Assembly (NCBI GenBank): GCA_002412925.1 | Contig: DHVZ01000053.1 | Span: 100,383-162,227, forward strand | Origin: Anaerolineales bacterium UBA5195 | Lineage (GTDB): Bacteria > Chloroflexota > Anaerolineae > Anaerolineales > Villigracilaceae | Direction: 5' to 3' | Length of the DNA: 61,845 nt | In this document: positions 1 to 7,530 of the stretch, piece by piece | Numbering within the stretch: position 1 is the stretch's first letter | Layout of the letters: each line of letters starts with the position of its first letter | Position numbers and translations under genes: made by a program | Notes under the pieces: model-generated | Told to the model about the DNA's origin: nothing | What the model saw: the letters and a program-made list of their open reading frames with translations, nothing else | Database searches by the model: none

Positions 1-103
1 TCCCAACTTTCGTGAAGTACTGATTGTAAGAGTCACTGATATCAGCTGTGAAGCGCGGGTTTGATTTCTTGGGATTGGATTGGCCGACACCTTTGCTTCC
101 CAT
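1..103 (-). CDS. N-terminus of an unidentified protein, cut by the window edge
   Basis: An open frame starts at an ATG at 103 behind a good AAGGAG ribosome site and runs off the left edge after 34 residues (MGSKGVGQSNPKKSNP...). The visible part is polar and basic and I do not recognise it. Upstream on the same strand lies TTGCGTAAGTCC (about 119-130), a motif of the kind seen at the ends of some insertion sequences, so this could be the start of a transposase. That is a guess; the other end lies outside the window. Confidence 0.45.
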   Translation of the reverse strand, partial: MGSKGVGQSNPKKSNPRFTADISDSYNQYFTKVG

Positions 104-273
104 GCTTTACTCCTTGAGGACTTACGCAAAACAGGTTCCATTGCCTGCTAATACCCTACGGGAAGGGTCTCAAAAGCAACAAATCCAAAAGTCACTTAAA
201 AATTCGCTCAGATTGGCGTAGATTAGCGGATAAGCTGCCCGCTGATAGCTTGGGGAGTTTTTTAAACACTCGT
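104..273. other. intergenic stretch between the edge gene and the 274-933 gene
   Basis: I see no gene in these 170 bases. They hold a short inverted repeat, CCCTACGGGAAGGG-like, around 156-168 and the insertion-sequence-like motif mentioned for the edge gene. The downstream flank of the minus-strand gene ending at 274 has no obvious intrinsic terminator. Confidence 0.4.
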
Positions 274-933
274 TTAGCTCAGTTTTTCGTCTCCTGATCG
301 ACGATGTAAATTAATCTGGTTGATAGGTTTCTCAACCTCAACTTCAATAACAACCTCCGGCGGGTTTTGAACAGGCTGAGGCTGGGCGGCCTCCTCTCTG
401 AGTTTAATATCATCAAAAACCTTCAAGAAAGCTCCAACACCTCGGTCGACCAGCGTTTGGTCATCAACGCTCTCGGCAACTATGGGTGGCGCAGGCGTAA
501 TTTTCAGTACGATCACTTCTGGAACCGGTCTAGTGTTGGGGACAACTTTGACAGAAGGTTTCTCGCCATCCTGGAAGGGGTAGTCGATGTGTGCTGGTTC
601 TATGTCAATCTGGCCTCGCTCAAGAACGAAGACATAGCGGAGACCATCATTGGCCGATGGTATCACCTGCACATGCAGTTCTGTCGCCAGATCATGCAAC
701 AAGCGTGGATCGAAGTAATTGCTGAACGGGGTCGTGGTATGCGTGGCAATATGTTTGTTATTCAGCACACCAAACAGCACCACCATGCCCGTCTCTGGGT
801 CTTGCGCCAGCCGCCAGCGCTTGAATTTTGGCAGCAGACCCCATTGAGATAGGATGGCTGGTATCTGGGCTTTGATCTGCCGCGCCCTTCTAACAAACTG
901 ATGTGGGTCAACTGTTTGGGTTGTCATCGTCAT
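274..933 (-). CDS. hypothetical protein, 219 aa, second gene of a lipoprotein operon
   Basis: I do not recognise the family. The first 100 residues look folded (basic helix, then a beta-rich stretch with GMVVLFGVLNNKHIATH), while the last 100 are acidic and proline-rich, typical of a flexible tail. There is no signal peptide or membrane segment, so it is probably cytoplasmic. The ATG at 933 lies inside the end of the upstream gene (908-1849), a 26-base overlap that implies translational coupling with the membrane-anchored coiled-coil protein encoded there. A role as its cytoplasmic partner is only an inference from the coupling. Confidence 0.7.
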   Translation of the reverse strand: MTMTTQTVDPHQFVRRARQIKAQIPAILSQWGLLPKFKRWRLAQDPETGMVVLFGVLNNKHIATHTTTPFSNYFDPRLLHDLATELHVQVIPSANDGLRYVFVLERGQIDIEPAHIDYPFQDGEKPSVKVVPNTRPVPEVIVLKITPAPPIVAESVDDQTLVDRGVGAFLKVFDDIKLREEAAQPQPVQNPPEVVIEVEVEKPINQINLHRRSGDEKLS

Positions 934-1849
934 CTCTCTGATCAGCGATCAACTTGCGCTTGGCTTCGTCCAGCCACCTGCGCACGTGGTCTGTGGGCTT
1001 TGCGGGCAGATATCGATTTTTGGCCGCAGCGATTGCCTGGTGGGGTTCGTGTTCGATGATGAGCGGCGCTTCTGGTTGCATCTCAATCAGTTGCCGGTTT
1101 TCCCGAAGTTTCATCCAGCGCCAGAAAAACAACAGGCAGATGAGCGCGATGGCGACAATAAAGAGCGGTGGACACCAAAGCCAGAGGAAAGTGATGGGCC
1201 CCTGTCTTTGTTCCTCGCGCTGGCGCGCCTGGTCTGCGTACCATTGCGAAGTTGCCACCGCGGATTGGGTCTGTGTGGCGATATGATCGGCAACCGCCGC
1301 TTGTGTCTTGGCGGCCAGGAAGTCGTAATTTTGCTGATTTAAAGTGGCGATTGCATTCTTCGTGGCCACATCGGCAGTCACCCGCAGGTTGGATTGTACC
1401 TGGGTCTGCTGGATTGCATCCTGGGTTTGTGCAGCGTATTGGGTTGCCCCGGCAGCTACCAGGGTTGCCTGCGCATTGGCGCGTACGATCGCGGCCGTCG
1501 CTGCCACCTGGGCCGCAACGATATTGGCATTGTTTTTTTCCTGGGTCTGGGCCGCGCTCAATGTCGCATTAACTGCATTCAAAGTTGCCTGCGCGTTGGC
1601 GCGCATAATTGCGGCTGTAGCTGCCGCCTGGGCATCAAAGCTGTTTTTTTCCTGGGTCTGCAAGGCCGCCAGGGTTGCCTCGGCGCACCCATCACAATAC
1701 GTTCCAATCGTTTGCGTAGCCATGGGCAGCAGCAAGACTTCGCTGGATGTAACGATCGAGGGAGTCTCTGCCGCAACGTCACAGGCTGCCAGTGTTAGCA
1801 GGGTTACAGTTAAGGCGAGAATTGCGACGACACCCGGGTGACGTTTCAC
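908..1849 (-). CDS. lipoprotein with Ala-rich heptad repeats and one C-terminal membrane segment
   Basis: 313 residues. The N-terminus carries a type II signal peptide ending in a lipobox (LTLAAC, Cys about 23). Residues of about 55-215 are rich in Ala, Gln and Thr and contain near-identical blocks (ATAAIVRANAQATL, with AQTQEKNN between) that predict a long helical coiled coil. A hydrophobic stretch at about 230-252 (FIVAIALICLLFFW) is followed by a basic cytoplasmic tail. This would give a protein anchored both by lipid and by a helix, with the coiled coil outside. The repeats are visible in the DNA as well, so the gene can expand or shrink by recombination. Function unknown. Leader gene of the two-gene operon with 274-933. 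Confidence 0.75.
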   Translation of the reverse strand: MKRHPGVVAILALTVTLLTLAACDVAAETPSIVTSSEVLLLPMATQTIGTYCDGCAEATLAALQTQEKNSFDAQAAATAAIMRANAQATLNAVNATLSAAQTQEKNNANIVAAQVAATAAIVRANAQATLVAAGATQYAAQTQDAIQQTQVQSNLRVTADVATKNAIATLNQQNYDFLAAKTQAAVADHIATQTQSAVATSQWYADQARQREEQRQGPITFLWLWCPPLFIVAIALICLLFFWRWMKLRENRQLIEMQPEAPLIIEHEPHQAIAAAKNRYLPAKPTDHVRRWLDEAKRKLIADQRDDDDNPNS

Positions 1850-1886
1850 AGTGATCTTCCTTTCTTATAGAAATGTGGTCTCTACT

Positions 1887-1956
1887 CATCCTACAATAAA
1901 TACTCCTCCGGCACATCCATCGGATGGGGAGTATTATTCTCCGCCACTTGGGGGAG
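1887..1956 (-). repeat. 70-bp two-hairpin repeat, copy 1
   Basis: Stem-loop B arms AATACTCC/GGAGTATT around a loop containing CATCCATCGG, then stem-loop A CTCCGCCACTTGGGGGAG. It lies between the lipoprotein gene start (1849) and the CBS gene stop (2065). Strand is given as the direction of flanking transcription, in which A comes first. Confidence 0.9.
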
Positions 1957-2064
1957 AGCCTTATGGGTGGCACAACTTACCCCCAAGGGAGAAGAATTCT
2001 TGCTGTGGATTGAAAATAATTTTCCAAATTGCGGTAATGTGCGGATCGCGGTGTTTCTGTTTTT

Positions 2065-2502
2065 TTACTTCGCGTTGGCCTGCGAAATTTCCTTAACCAT
2101 TTCGGCTGTTTTTTCCGGCTGGTTAACCCGCGTTGCCACGTCTGCCTGGGCAATGATCCCCACCATCTTGTTGTCGCTATCCATAACAGGAAGACGGCGC
2201 AATTGGTGTTCAGACATCACATCCAGCGCTTTTTGCAAATCGTCTTCGGCGCGGCAGGTCAAGACCTTGCGAGTCATCACCGCCTCCACTTGCGTGGATT
2301 TGGCATCGCGCCCTTCGGCTATGATCTTTAGAGCCAGATCGCGATCGGTGACGATCCCGACCAGTTTTTTGGTCTGCTCGTTCTCGATCACAGGGAGCGA
2401 ACCGATGTTCTCGCTCTTCATCAACCCCGCGGCTTTTGCTACCATGTCGCTTGGCAGGCAGCAAACGGGGGCTTTCGTCATGACTTCATGACACTTTTTC
2501 AT
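2065..2502 (-). CDS. two-CBS-domain protein
   Basis: 145 residues made almost entirely of two CBS motifs: one from about residue 8 (VMTKAPVCCLPSDMV ... VGIVTDRDLALK) and a second from about 75 (VMTRKVLTCRAEDD ... MVGIIAQADVATR). CBS pairs form a Bateman module that binds adenine nucleotides and senses energy state. As a stand-alone cytosolic module it probably regulates another protein. The start has a strong AGAGGAG site. The setting among stress-type small proteins fits a general stress role. Confidence 0.92.
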   Translation of the reverse strand: MKKCHEVMTKAPVCCLPSDMVAKAAGLMKSENIGSLPVIENEQTKKLVGIVTDRDLALKIIAEGRDAKSTQVEAVMTRKVLTCRAEDDLQKALDVMSEHQLRRLPVMDSDNKMVGIIAQADVATRVNQPEKTAEMVKEISQANAK

Positions 2503-2604
2503 CGAGATTCTCCTCTTTGTTGCGGGTAGTCAGCAGTAAATGGCATTCTCAGCGTTATGACGATTGTGGCCCGGATTGGAATTCTGCTGACTTGAATTGA
2601 GTAT

Positions 2605-2633
2605 GCAAAGGCGGCCTTTTTGGCCGCCTTTGC
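2605..2633. terminator. 12-bp-stem intrinsic terminator
   Basis: GCAAAGGCGGCC and its exact complement flank a loop of five T; the plus-strand side continues into CTATTTTT. It stands between the mini membrane gene stop (2655) and the CBS gene start (2502), so it probably ends the small transcript. Confidence 0.7.
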
Positions 2634-2654
2634 TATTTTTCGGCAAGTCGCGGC

Positions 2655-2813
2655 CTAAATGACACCTAACAGATTTAGAACAATCAGGATGGCGGCAAGC
2701 ACGAGCAGGGTATGAATCCAACTGCCGGTTTGCGGGAAGCTTGGGCTGATATTCCGACCGAAAAAGCCGAGCAGCCAGAGGACAACCAAAATTACGATGA
2801 TAGTCCACAACAT
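2655..2813 (-). CDS. lmo0937-like mini membrane protein, 52 aa
   Basis: The frame starts at ATG 2813 behind AAGGAG and gives 52 residues: a first membrane helix (MLWTIIVILVVLWLLGFFG), a short polar turn (RNISPSFPQTGSW) and a second helix to the end. This hairpin layout with a conserved G-F/Y-F-G turn is that of the lmo0937-type small membrane family, whose function is unknown but which often sits in stress regulons. A close paralogue is at 19858-20016 (LGYFGPNVFSGFPKTGN). An intrinsic terminator follows at 2605-2633. Confidence 0.8.
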   Translation of the reverse strand: MLWTIIVILVVLWLLGFFGRNISPSFPQTGSWIHTLLVLAAILIVLNLLGVI

Positions 2814-2913
2814 TAGATTTCTCCTTTTTGAGCTGTTTGCTCAGAACGTTGGTTTGAGTGAAAACCATCGGTTTCAAACGCTGGAACCGAGTAGACCTGC
2901 AAAGGTCTGAATT

Positions 2914-2983
2914 CATCTTATAACAAACACTCCCTGGCCGCATCCATCGGCTGGGGAGTGTTACCCTCCCCCACTTGGGGGAG
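2914..2983 (-). repeat. 70-bp two-hairpin repeat, copy 2
   Basis: Stem-loop A here is fully paired (CTCCCCCACTTGGGGGAG), where most copies have a G-G mismatch. The minus-strand TGA of the gene at 2986 lies two bases from stem-loop A, so the element begins directly after translation ends. Confidence 0.92.
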
Positions 2984-2985
2984 AT

Positions 2986-3480
2986 TCATTCCGGTTTGGG
3001 CAGCTTGTCCGGTTTGGGCAGCTTGTCCGGTTTGGGCGGTTTGGGCGGTTTGGTTGGTTTTGGTGGTTTGGTTGGTTTTGGCAGCGGGACGGATGTGCTG
3101 GCTGGCGGTGGGACAGATGTGCTGGCTGGCGGTGGGACGGGTGTGCTGGCTGGCGGTGGTATAGATGTGTAGATCGGCGGCAGTGCTATGTTGGTTGACG
3201 CCGGTTTCAGATCGTTGACATTGAACACGGGAAGGCCACGCGCCTGGTCTTCGATAATGACTTCCTGTTCCAAAGCCGGGTCCAGAGGGTTGAGGCGCGC
3301 AACATATTCACCTTCCGCGCTGTAATCGTCCTGACGGTAAGGGGCTGCAGCAAAATAGAGCGGCGCAAGGTTCGGCCGGCTAAAGGCTAACGCAATCGCA
3401 GCCCAAACCACTGCCAACCCCAGGGCGATGGCCACAGTAATCGCCCTGCTCCACAATATTGCTTCATACCGCATGTTCAT
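2986..3480 (-). CDS. single-pass membrane protein with repetitive Pro-rich tail
   Basis: 164 residues from the ATG at 3480, chosen because it overlaps the end of the upstream cyclase gene by 17 bases and follows an AT-rich coupling region. An N-terminal membrane helix (about residues 10-35, AITVAIALGLAVVWAAIAL) is followed by a short globular stretch and a low-complexity C-terminus: three PPPASTxVP units, then PKPTKPPKP/PDKLPKP units. The DNA repeats are near perfect (18-24 bp units at 2998-3165). Such tails usually span or contact the cell wall. No enzyme domain is visible; coupling to the cyclase suggests a partner, but this is inference. Confidence 0.7.
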   Translation of the reverse strand: MNMRYEAILWSRAITVAIALGLAVVWAAIALAFSRPNLAPLYFAAAPYRQDDYSAEGEYVARLNPLDPALEQEVIIEDQARGLPVFNVNDLKPASTNIALPPIYTSIPPPASTPVPPPASTSVPPPASTSVPLPKPTKPPKPTKPPKPPKPDKLPKPDKLPKPE

Positions 3481-5674
3481 AAGATCGGGCTTCCTGTTTC
3501 GGGTTTTGTACAGCCGGCAAGCCGCTCTGGTTGACATCGTACAAACGCTGCAATTCTATATCGGTCAATTCGAACTCCAAGAATAACTCGTGTTTGGAGC
3601 GTTTGAACCGGGAGGCAGCTTCCTCGATCCACAACTGGACGGATTTGAGCGGTAGGTTCTTGGTGGTTGCAATCGTAGTTGGATCAAACCCGCGGCAGTA
3701 GAGGAAGACTGTTTCGAGCACGTCGCGGCGGGGCACCTCATCTCTCCGTGTGGGGCCTCCCTTCCAAGTGTTTGACGATGTTTTAGCCGAGCGCATGCCA
3801 ATGACATTGTAAACGTGTACCAATTCTTTCTTCCCTTTGACTGCCACTGCGCCGTGGTCGGCAACCAACAACTTTTCCTTTTCGGCGAAGGCTTCATAGG
3901 TTGCCTCGGTAATAAAAATATTACTTTCTGAGAATTTATTGGCGAGGCTCTGCATGCGTTCTGCCACATTTACTGTGTCCCCGATCACACTATATTCGAA
4001 TCGATCTTTTGCGCCGATGTTCCCTGTGATGGCTTCTCCCGTATTGATGCCAATGCCGATGCTGATCGGCTCCAAGCCGGCCTGAACCCGACGCGCATTG
4101 GACTCGATGATGCGGATCCGGATCGAAAGAGCCGCGCGGAGGGCCCGGTGCGCAGTCTCGCCTGGTTCCAGGTTCACTGGCGCTCCAAAGATCGCCATGG
4201 CACTATCACCGCCAAATTTATTGATCATTCCGCCGGCCTCGTGGACCGCGTTGTTAACATTGCCGAAGTAAGTGTTTAGCATTTCTACCACTTCCTGTGG
4301 GCTGTGGTTCTCAGAGAATGTTGTGAACAGGCGGATGTCGGTGAATAGCACGCTGACAACTTTTAGTTCGCCGCCTAATTGCAACTGATGAGCTTGTAAC
4401 ACCGCCTCGCTTACTTCTTTGGAAACCATGCGGCCAAACAAATTACGCATTAATTCGCGTTGGCGTAGTTGAGAAACCATCTGATTGAAATGGCGGCTTA
4501 GCAAACCAATTTCATCCTGAGCTTGCTCCGGTACGTTGGCCTCGAGATCACCCTTGGCCACCCGGGTTGAAGCAGCCACCAATTCGAAGACTGGGACGGC
4601 AATGATTTTTGCGATCACGACGCCTAGTGCGATTACTGCCAGTACCGCCAGCGCAAAGGCAATCGCCAATTGCGCCGGACTCACGCGCGCGCTGCTGGTA
4701 ATGAGCGCGCGCGGCAGTGTCACTGCCAGCGCCCAACCGCTGGGCTGACCACGCACCAGCAGGGGGCCGACCGCTTCGTTGTATTCGTTTGTGCCCAGAG
4801 TCCAAAGGCGGTTTTGCAGGGTATGGGTTCCTTCGGCGTTGACCGCAGCCAGGATCTCAGAGGTCAACACAGGCATTTGCGATCCTTTTGGAAATGTGCT
4901 GAGCGCGGTCTGCCCATCTGGCCGATAGATAGTAACTTGGGCAGCAGAGTCAGCGATCATCTGTGGCAGCAGAGTGTCCAGCGGAAAGCCGACCAACACC
5001 ACGCCCAATCTTTGGTTATTCAGGACAAGTGGACCGGCAACGTACAGTACTGGCCCCCCGGGACCATCCAACACACCCGAATACTTATCACCGAGATCGT
5101 CACTCTCGCCGGCCAGTACGCGACGCACCGGCGCCCAGGCTGCAAAATTGATGGCTGCATCCGATACATTTCCTTCTGGATGCCTCAGGCGCAGCTCGTA
5201 GATCAGGGCGCCTGAGGCATCCAGCACATGCAAAAATGGCACATGCGCGTTGACCGCCAGGGGACGGATCAGCGTATTGAGGCTGGCGGTGTCTCGGGCT
5301 GCGGCTGCCTCGGCCACACCAATGGTGCGGGCGATGGCACGTTCTGTGCTGAGCGCCTTGGTTTCGGATTGAAATATTTGCGTGCTGGCCGTTTCAAAAC
5401 CATCCACCAACTGAACGTTGAACCGCTCCTGCAATTTGGTCACAAAGGACTGGGTAATCACCCATGTAGCCAGACCGGCCAATAGAATAGCCACTGCAAG
5501 ATAGGGAATCGTTATTTTGAAACGCAGCGGCAGGGAGAGAAACGCGGCAATGGGTCGGGTTAACAGCTGGGAGAGTAGTTTAGAAGTCTTTATCTGCTCA
5601 GGTTTCATCTTGGGTAACACCGTTAGCCCTGGTCTCTGAATATAGTCATCGGCCTCTGACTTTGTTAGATCCAT
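3464..5674 (-). CDS. membrane receptor class III adenylate/guanylate cyclase
   Basis: 736 residues from the ATG at 5674 (GGGAGAA site); an in-frame ATG at 5701 is less likely. Order: cytoplasmic leader, membrane helix (about 45-70), an extracytoplasmic Cache-like sensor of about 250 residues, a second helix (AIAFALAVLAVIALGVVIA), a HAMP segment, and a class III cyclase domain. Metal aspartates are in VLFTDIRLFTTF and FGGDSAMAIFG; a lysine (INKFGGD), an aspartate in VIGDTVNVAERM and an arginine occupy base-binding and transition-state positions. The lysine favours ATP over GTP. A C-terminal extension of about 120 residues resembles a helix-turn-helix but is not assigned. Would turn an external signal into cyclic nucleotide. 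Confidence 0.9.
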   Translation of the reverse strand: MDLTKSEADDYIQRPGLTVLPKMKPEQIKTSKLLSQLLTRPIAAFLSLPLRFKITIPYLAVAILLAGLATWVITQSFVTKLQERFNVQLVDGFETASTQIFQSETKALSTERAIARTIGVAEAAAARDTASLNTLIRPLAVNAHVPFLHVLDASGALIYELRLRHPEGNVSDAAINFAAWAPVRRVLAGESDDLGDKYSGVLDGPGGPVLYVAGPLVLNNQRLGVVLVGFPLDTLLPQMIADSAAQVTIYRPDGQTALSTFPKGSQMPVLTSEILAAVNAEGTHTLQNRLWTLGTNEYNEAVGPLLVRGQPSGWALAVTLPRALITSSARVSPAQLAIAFALAVLAVIALGVVIAKIIAVPVFELVAASTRVAKGDLEANVPEQAQDEIGLLSRHFNQMVSQLRQRELMRNLFGRMVSKEVSEAVLQAHQLQLGGELKVVSVLFTDIRLFTTFSENHSPQEVVEMLNTYFGNVNNAVHEAGGMINKFGGDSAMAIFGAPVNLEPGETAHRALRAALSIRIRIIESNARRVQAGLEPISIGIGINTGEAITGNIGAKDRFEYSVIGDTVNVAERMQSLANKFSESNIFITEATYEAFAEKEKLLVADHGAVAVKGKKELVHVYNVIGMRSAKTSSNTWKGGPTRRDEVPRRDVLETVFLYCRGFDPTTIATTKNLPLKSVQLWIEEAASRFKRSKHELFLEFELTDIELQRLYDVNQSGLPAVQNPKQEARSYEHAV

Positions 5675-5739
5675 AATAAGTTCTCCCTGCCGAATAAACA
5701 TGGAAAGGCTATCGACCAGAGATAGGTGAGGCCCGAACT

Positions 5740-5809
5740 TATCTTACAACAAACACTCCTCGCCCACATCCATCGGCCGGGGAGTGTTCATCTCCGCCAC
5801 TTGGCGGAG
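5740..5809 (-). repeat. 70-bp two-hairpin repeat, copy 3
   Basis: Stem-loop A reads CTCCGCCACTTGGCGGAG, so the usual G-G mismatch is replaced by a G-C pair. The element sits between the YtxH gene stop (5826) and the cyclase start. Confidence 0.92.
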
Positions 5810-5825
5810 GCGTGTAGGGGAAAAA

Positions 5826-6092
5826 CTATCTATATTCCATCTTTTCATGTGTTCCGACCACGATTTTGCGATTGTCGTAGTGAGATAATTTCAGCAGGTC
5901 ATCATAGGTGTCCGCAGCCCGCTCTTGCAGTTCCGTCCTTTTTTGCTTGATCTGGGCGCGCGTCCTTTTCCCTGATTGCGGTGCAAGCAGCAGCATGGCC
6001 CCGAAACCGGCCAACCCGCCAATGATCAGACCGGTCAAAAAGCCCACCGAATCGTGTAGTTCCGTACTGTTCGTGCGAATAACATTTTCCAT
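5826..6092 (-). CDS. YtxH-domain protein, 88 aa
   Basis: The family signature is visible: a glycine-rich hydrophobic helix (SVGFLTGLIIGGLAGFGAML) followed by LLLAPQSGKRTRAQI and a charged helical tail. YtxH proteins are small, membrane-anchored and induced by general stress in Firmicutes; the molecular role is unknown. The start has CAGGAG. It shares an operon with the CsbD gene upstream (33 bases apart). Paralogues are at 9235-9588 and 9617-9946. Confidence 0.88.
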   Translation of the reverse strand: MENVIRTNSTELHDSVGFLTGLIIGGLAGFGAMLLLAPQSGKRTRAQIKQKRTELQERAADTYDDLLKLSHYDNRKIVVGTHEKMEYR

Positions 6093-6125
6093 CTTTCAAT
6101 CTCCTGAAAGCCTCAGCCTGCCCAA

Positions 6126-6365
6126 TCACGCAGGCTTAACCGCACTATTTTGTTCGGCTTCATATTCTGACACGTGTTTGCCGATCTCCTTTTTTGCCTG
6201 TTCGCTGGTGTAGCCGTATTTCACCCGGAGCATGGTGACATATTTATCGAGTTTGGCTGGCACTTTATCGATCTTGGCCAGGTCATATTCGGTGATCAAC
6301 CCCCACCATGCCGTGGTCTGGCTGCGGATTTGTTTCCATTTGCCATCGAACAGGTCTTCATTCAT
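6126..6365 (-). CDS. CsbD-family stress protein, 79 aa
   Basis: The sequence has the CsbD pattern: an N-terminal WxxI motif (FDGKWKQIRSQTTAWWG), a middle amphipathic part and YGYTSEQAKKEI near the C-terminus. CsbD proteins are small helical cytosolic proteins of the general stress response with no known activity. The start follows TAAGGAG. First gene of the CsbD-YtxH pair. The paralogue at 11183-11416 is closer to the family consensus. Confidence 0.9.
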   Translation of the reverse strand: MNEDLFDGKWKQIRSQTTAWWGLITEYDLAKIDKVPAKLDKYVTMLRVKYGYTSEQAKKEIGKHVSEYEAEQNSAVKPA

Positions 6366-6662
6366 GCTGAGTTCTCCTTATCCTATTTTGAATCTTCTCT
6401 TGCCATACCCATCAACCAGGAAGCGTTTGCATAGTATTTATCTCGGCCCCTTTTATCCTGAAAACAATCTCAGATCTTCTAATGCTTTATACTCGCGCCC
6501 GCAAAAAAGGCACTTTTTACCGATATAAACAGATAAGGCGATCTGCCGCAAACTCGGCCTGGTTTTGTTCCGTGATTTTCTCAACTGTGATTTTTATTTT
6601 GCGCCTTTCTCTTGGGCAAACCACCAAATAGAAATATCTAATTTGCTCAAAGATTATAGACT
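6366..6662. other. 297-base gene-free stretch upstream of the CsbD gene
   Basis: No frame here has a credible ribosome site or family. The stretch is AT-richer than its surroundings and presumably carries the promoter of the CsbD-YtxH operon (candidates around 6420-6470 on the minus strand), but I see no convincing -35/-10 pair. Confidence 0.4.
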
Positions 6663-6732
6663 CATCGTACAACAAACACTCCCCGGTCACATCCATCGCC
6701 CGGGGAGTATTGTTCTCCGCCACTTGGGGGAG
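6663..6732 (-). repeat. 70-bp two-hairpin repeat, copy 4
   Basis: Arms AACACTCCCCGG/CCGGGGAGTATT with one mismatch and the loop TCACATCCATCGC. It starts seven bases past the stop codon of the PAP2 gene at 6739. Confidence 0.92.
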
Positions 6733-6738
6733 AACACA

Positions 6739-7530
6739 TTAAAAGTGAATTGAAAGTTCATAGGGATTCACCAGCATGGTCAGTATGCCCCACAGCGACC
6801 CAAGGACAGCACCTGCAACGACATCTCTTGGATAGTGCGCGCCCACATAGATGCGGGTGAAACCGACGAGTGCGGAAATTGCATACAGGGCTATGGATAC
6901 TCCCAGCCCCAATTGGAAACGATGGACGAAGAGCGTCGCCAGGAAAAATATCTGGGTGGTATGACCACTGGGAAAGGAATGACCGATCTCCTTCCAGCCG
7001 ATGACACGTGTCTTTTCCAGCAACCGAAATGGACGATCCCGGTCTGCCAGGGCCTTGATGGTTTCCACCAATAACCACAGCAAAAGGGTGCCGAAGATGA
7101 TCTCAAAGGCCATCCGGCGATAGTTCAGGATAAAAAGCAGGCTTGCAGCCAAAAATGCAGCCAGCATATTGCCAAGCTGGGTTGCCAGCCACATCAGGCG
7201 ATCCAACCATTTCGGATAGCCCCGTGCATTAAAGAGCGTGAATATCCGCGCATCCAGGCGCTGGCCAGCCGTCCAAACCAGGGACAAAGTGACCAGGGCA
7301 AACAGGAAAAGCAAAACAACCAGGTTTCGTTGGGCGCTCAATCCCGTCCAGAGGGACGCCCGCGCACCGCTTGGCAGCCAGATCAGAAATGCGGCCAGCC
7401 CGATTGCCAGGATGACCAAAAAGGCGGGCCGTCGCCGGTTGGCAGCCCAAAAGGAAGCATGAACAGCCTCGGGTGAAGCAATCACTGCTGCGGGCGGCAA
7501 CAGAACTGGTTCGGGAGTGCCGTTATTCAT
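6739..7530 (-). CDS. PAP2-family membrane phosphatase
   Basis: 263 residues with about six membrane helices and all three PAP2 motifs: K-x6-RP (KALADRDRP), PSGH (SFPSGHTTQ) and R-x5-H-x3-D (RIYVGAHYPRD). Enzymes of this class dephosphorylate phosphatidate, phosphatidylglycerol phosphate or undecaprenyl diphosphate on the outer face of the membrane. The start codon at 7530 overlaps the end of the lipid kinase gene by 8 bases, so kinase and phosphatase are co-translated, which points to a lipid phosphate cycle. The N-terminal 35 residues are a proline/alanine-rich leader. A second PAP2 gene lies at 14104-14871. Confidence 0.9.
   Translation of the reverse strand: MNNGTPEPVLLPPAAVIASPEAVHASFWAANRRRPAFLVILAIGLAAFLIWLPSGARASLWTGLSAQRNLVVLLFLFALVTLSLVWTAGQRLDARIFTLFNARGYPKWLDRLMWLATQLGNMLAAFLAASLLFILNYRRMAFEIIFGTLLLWLLVETIKALADRDRPFRLLEKTRVIGWKEIGHSFPSGHTTQIFFLATLFVHRFQLGLGVSIALYAISALVGFTRIYVGAHYPRDVVAGAVLGSLWGILTMLVNPYELSIHF

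Noticed and set aside
1..130. Defined insertion sequence at the left edge
   Set aside because: Only an end-like motif and 34 residues of an unknown protein are visible; no transposase motif or second end.
2530..2943. 137-residue minus-strand frame
   Set aside because: Overlaps a terminator, the mini membrane gene in another frame and repeat copy 2; the 52-residue gene has the ribosome site.
6517..6723. 68-residue minus-strand frame
   Set aside because: Begins inside repeat copy 4, has no ribosome site and no recognisable composition.
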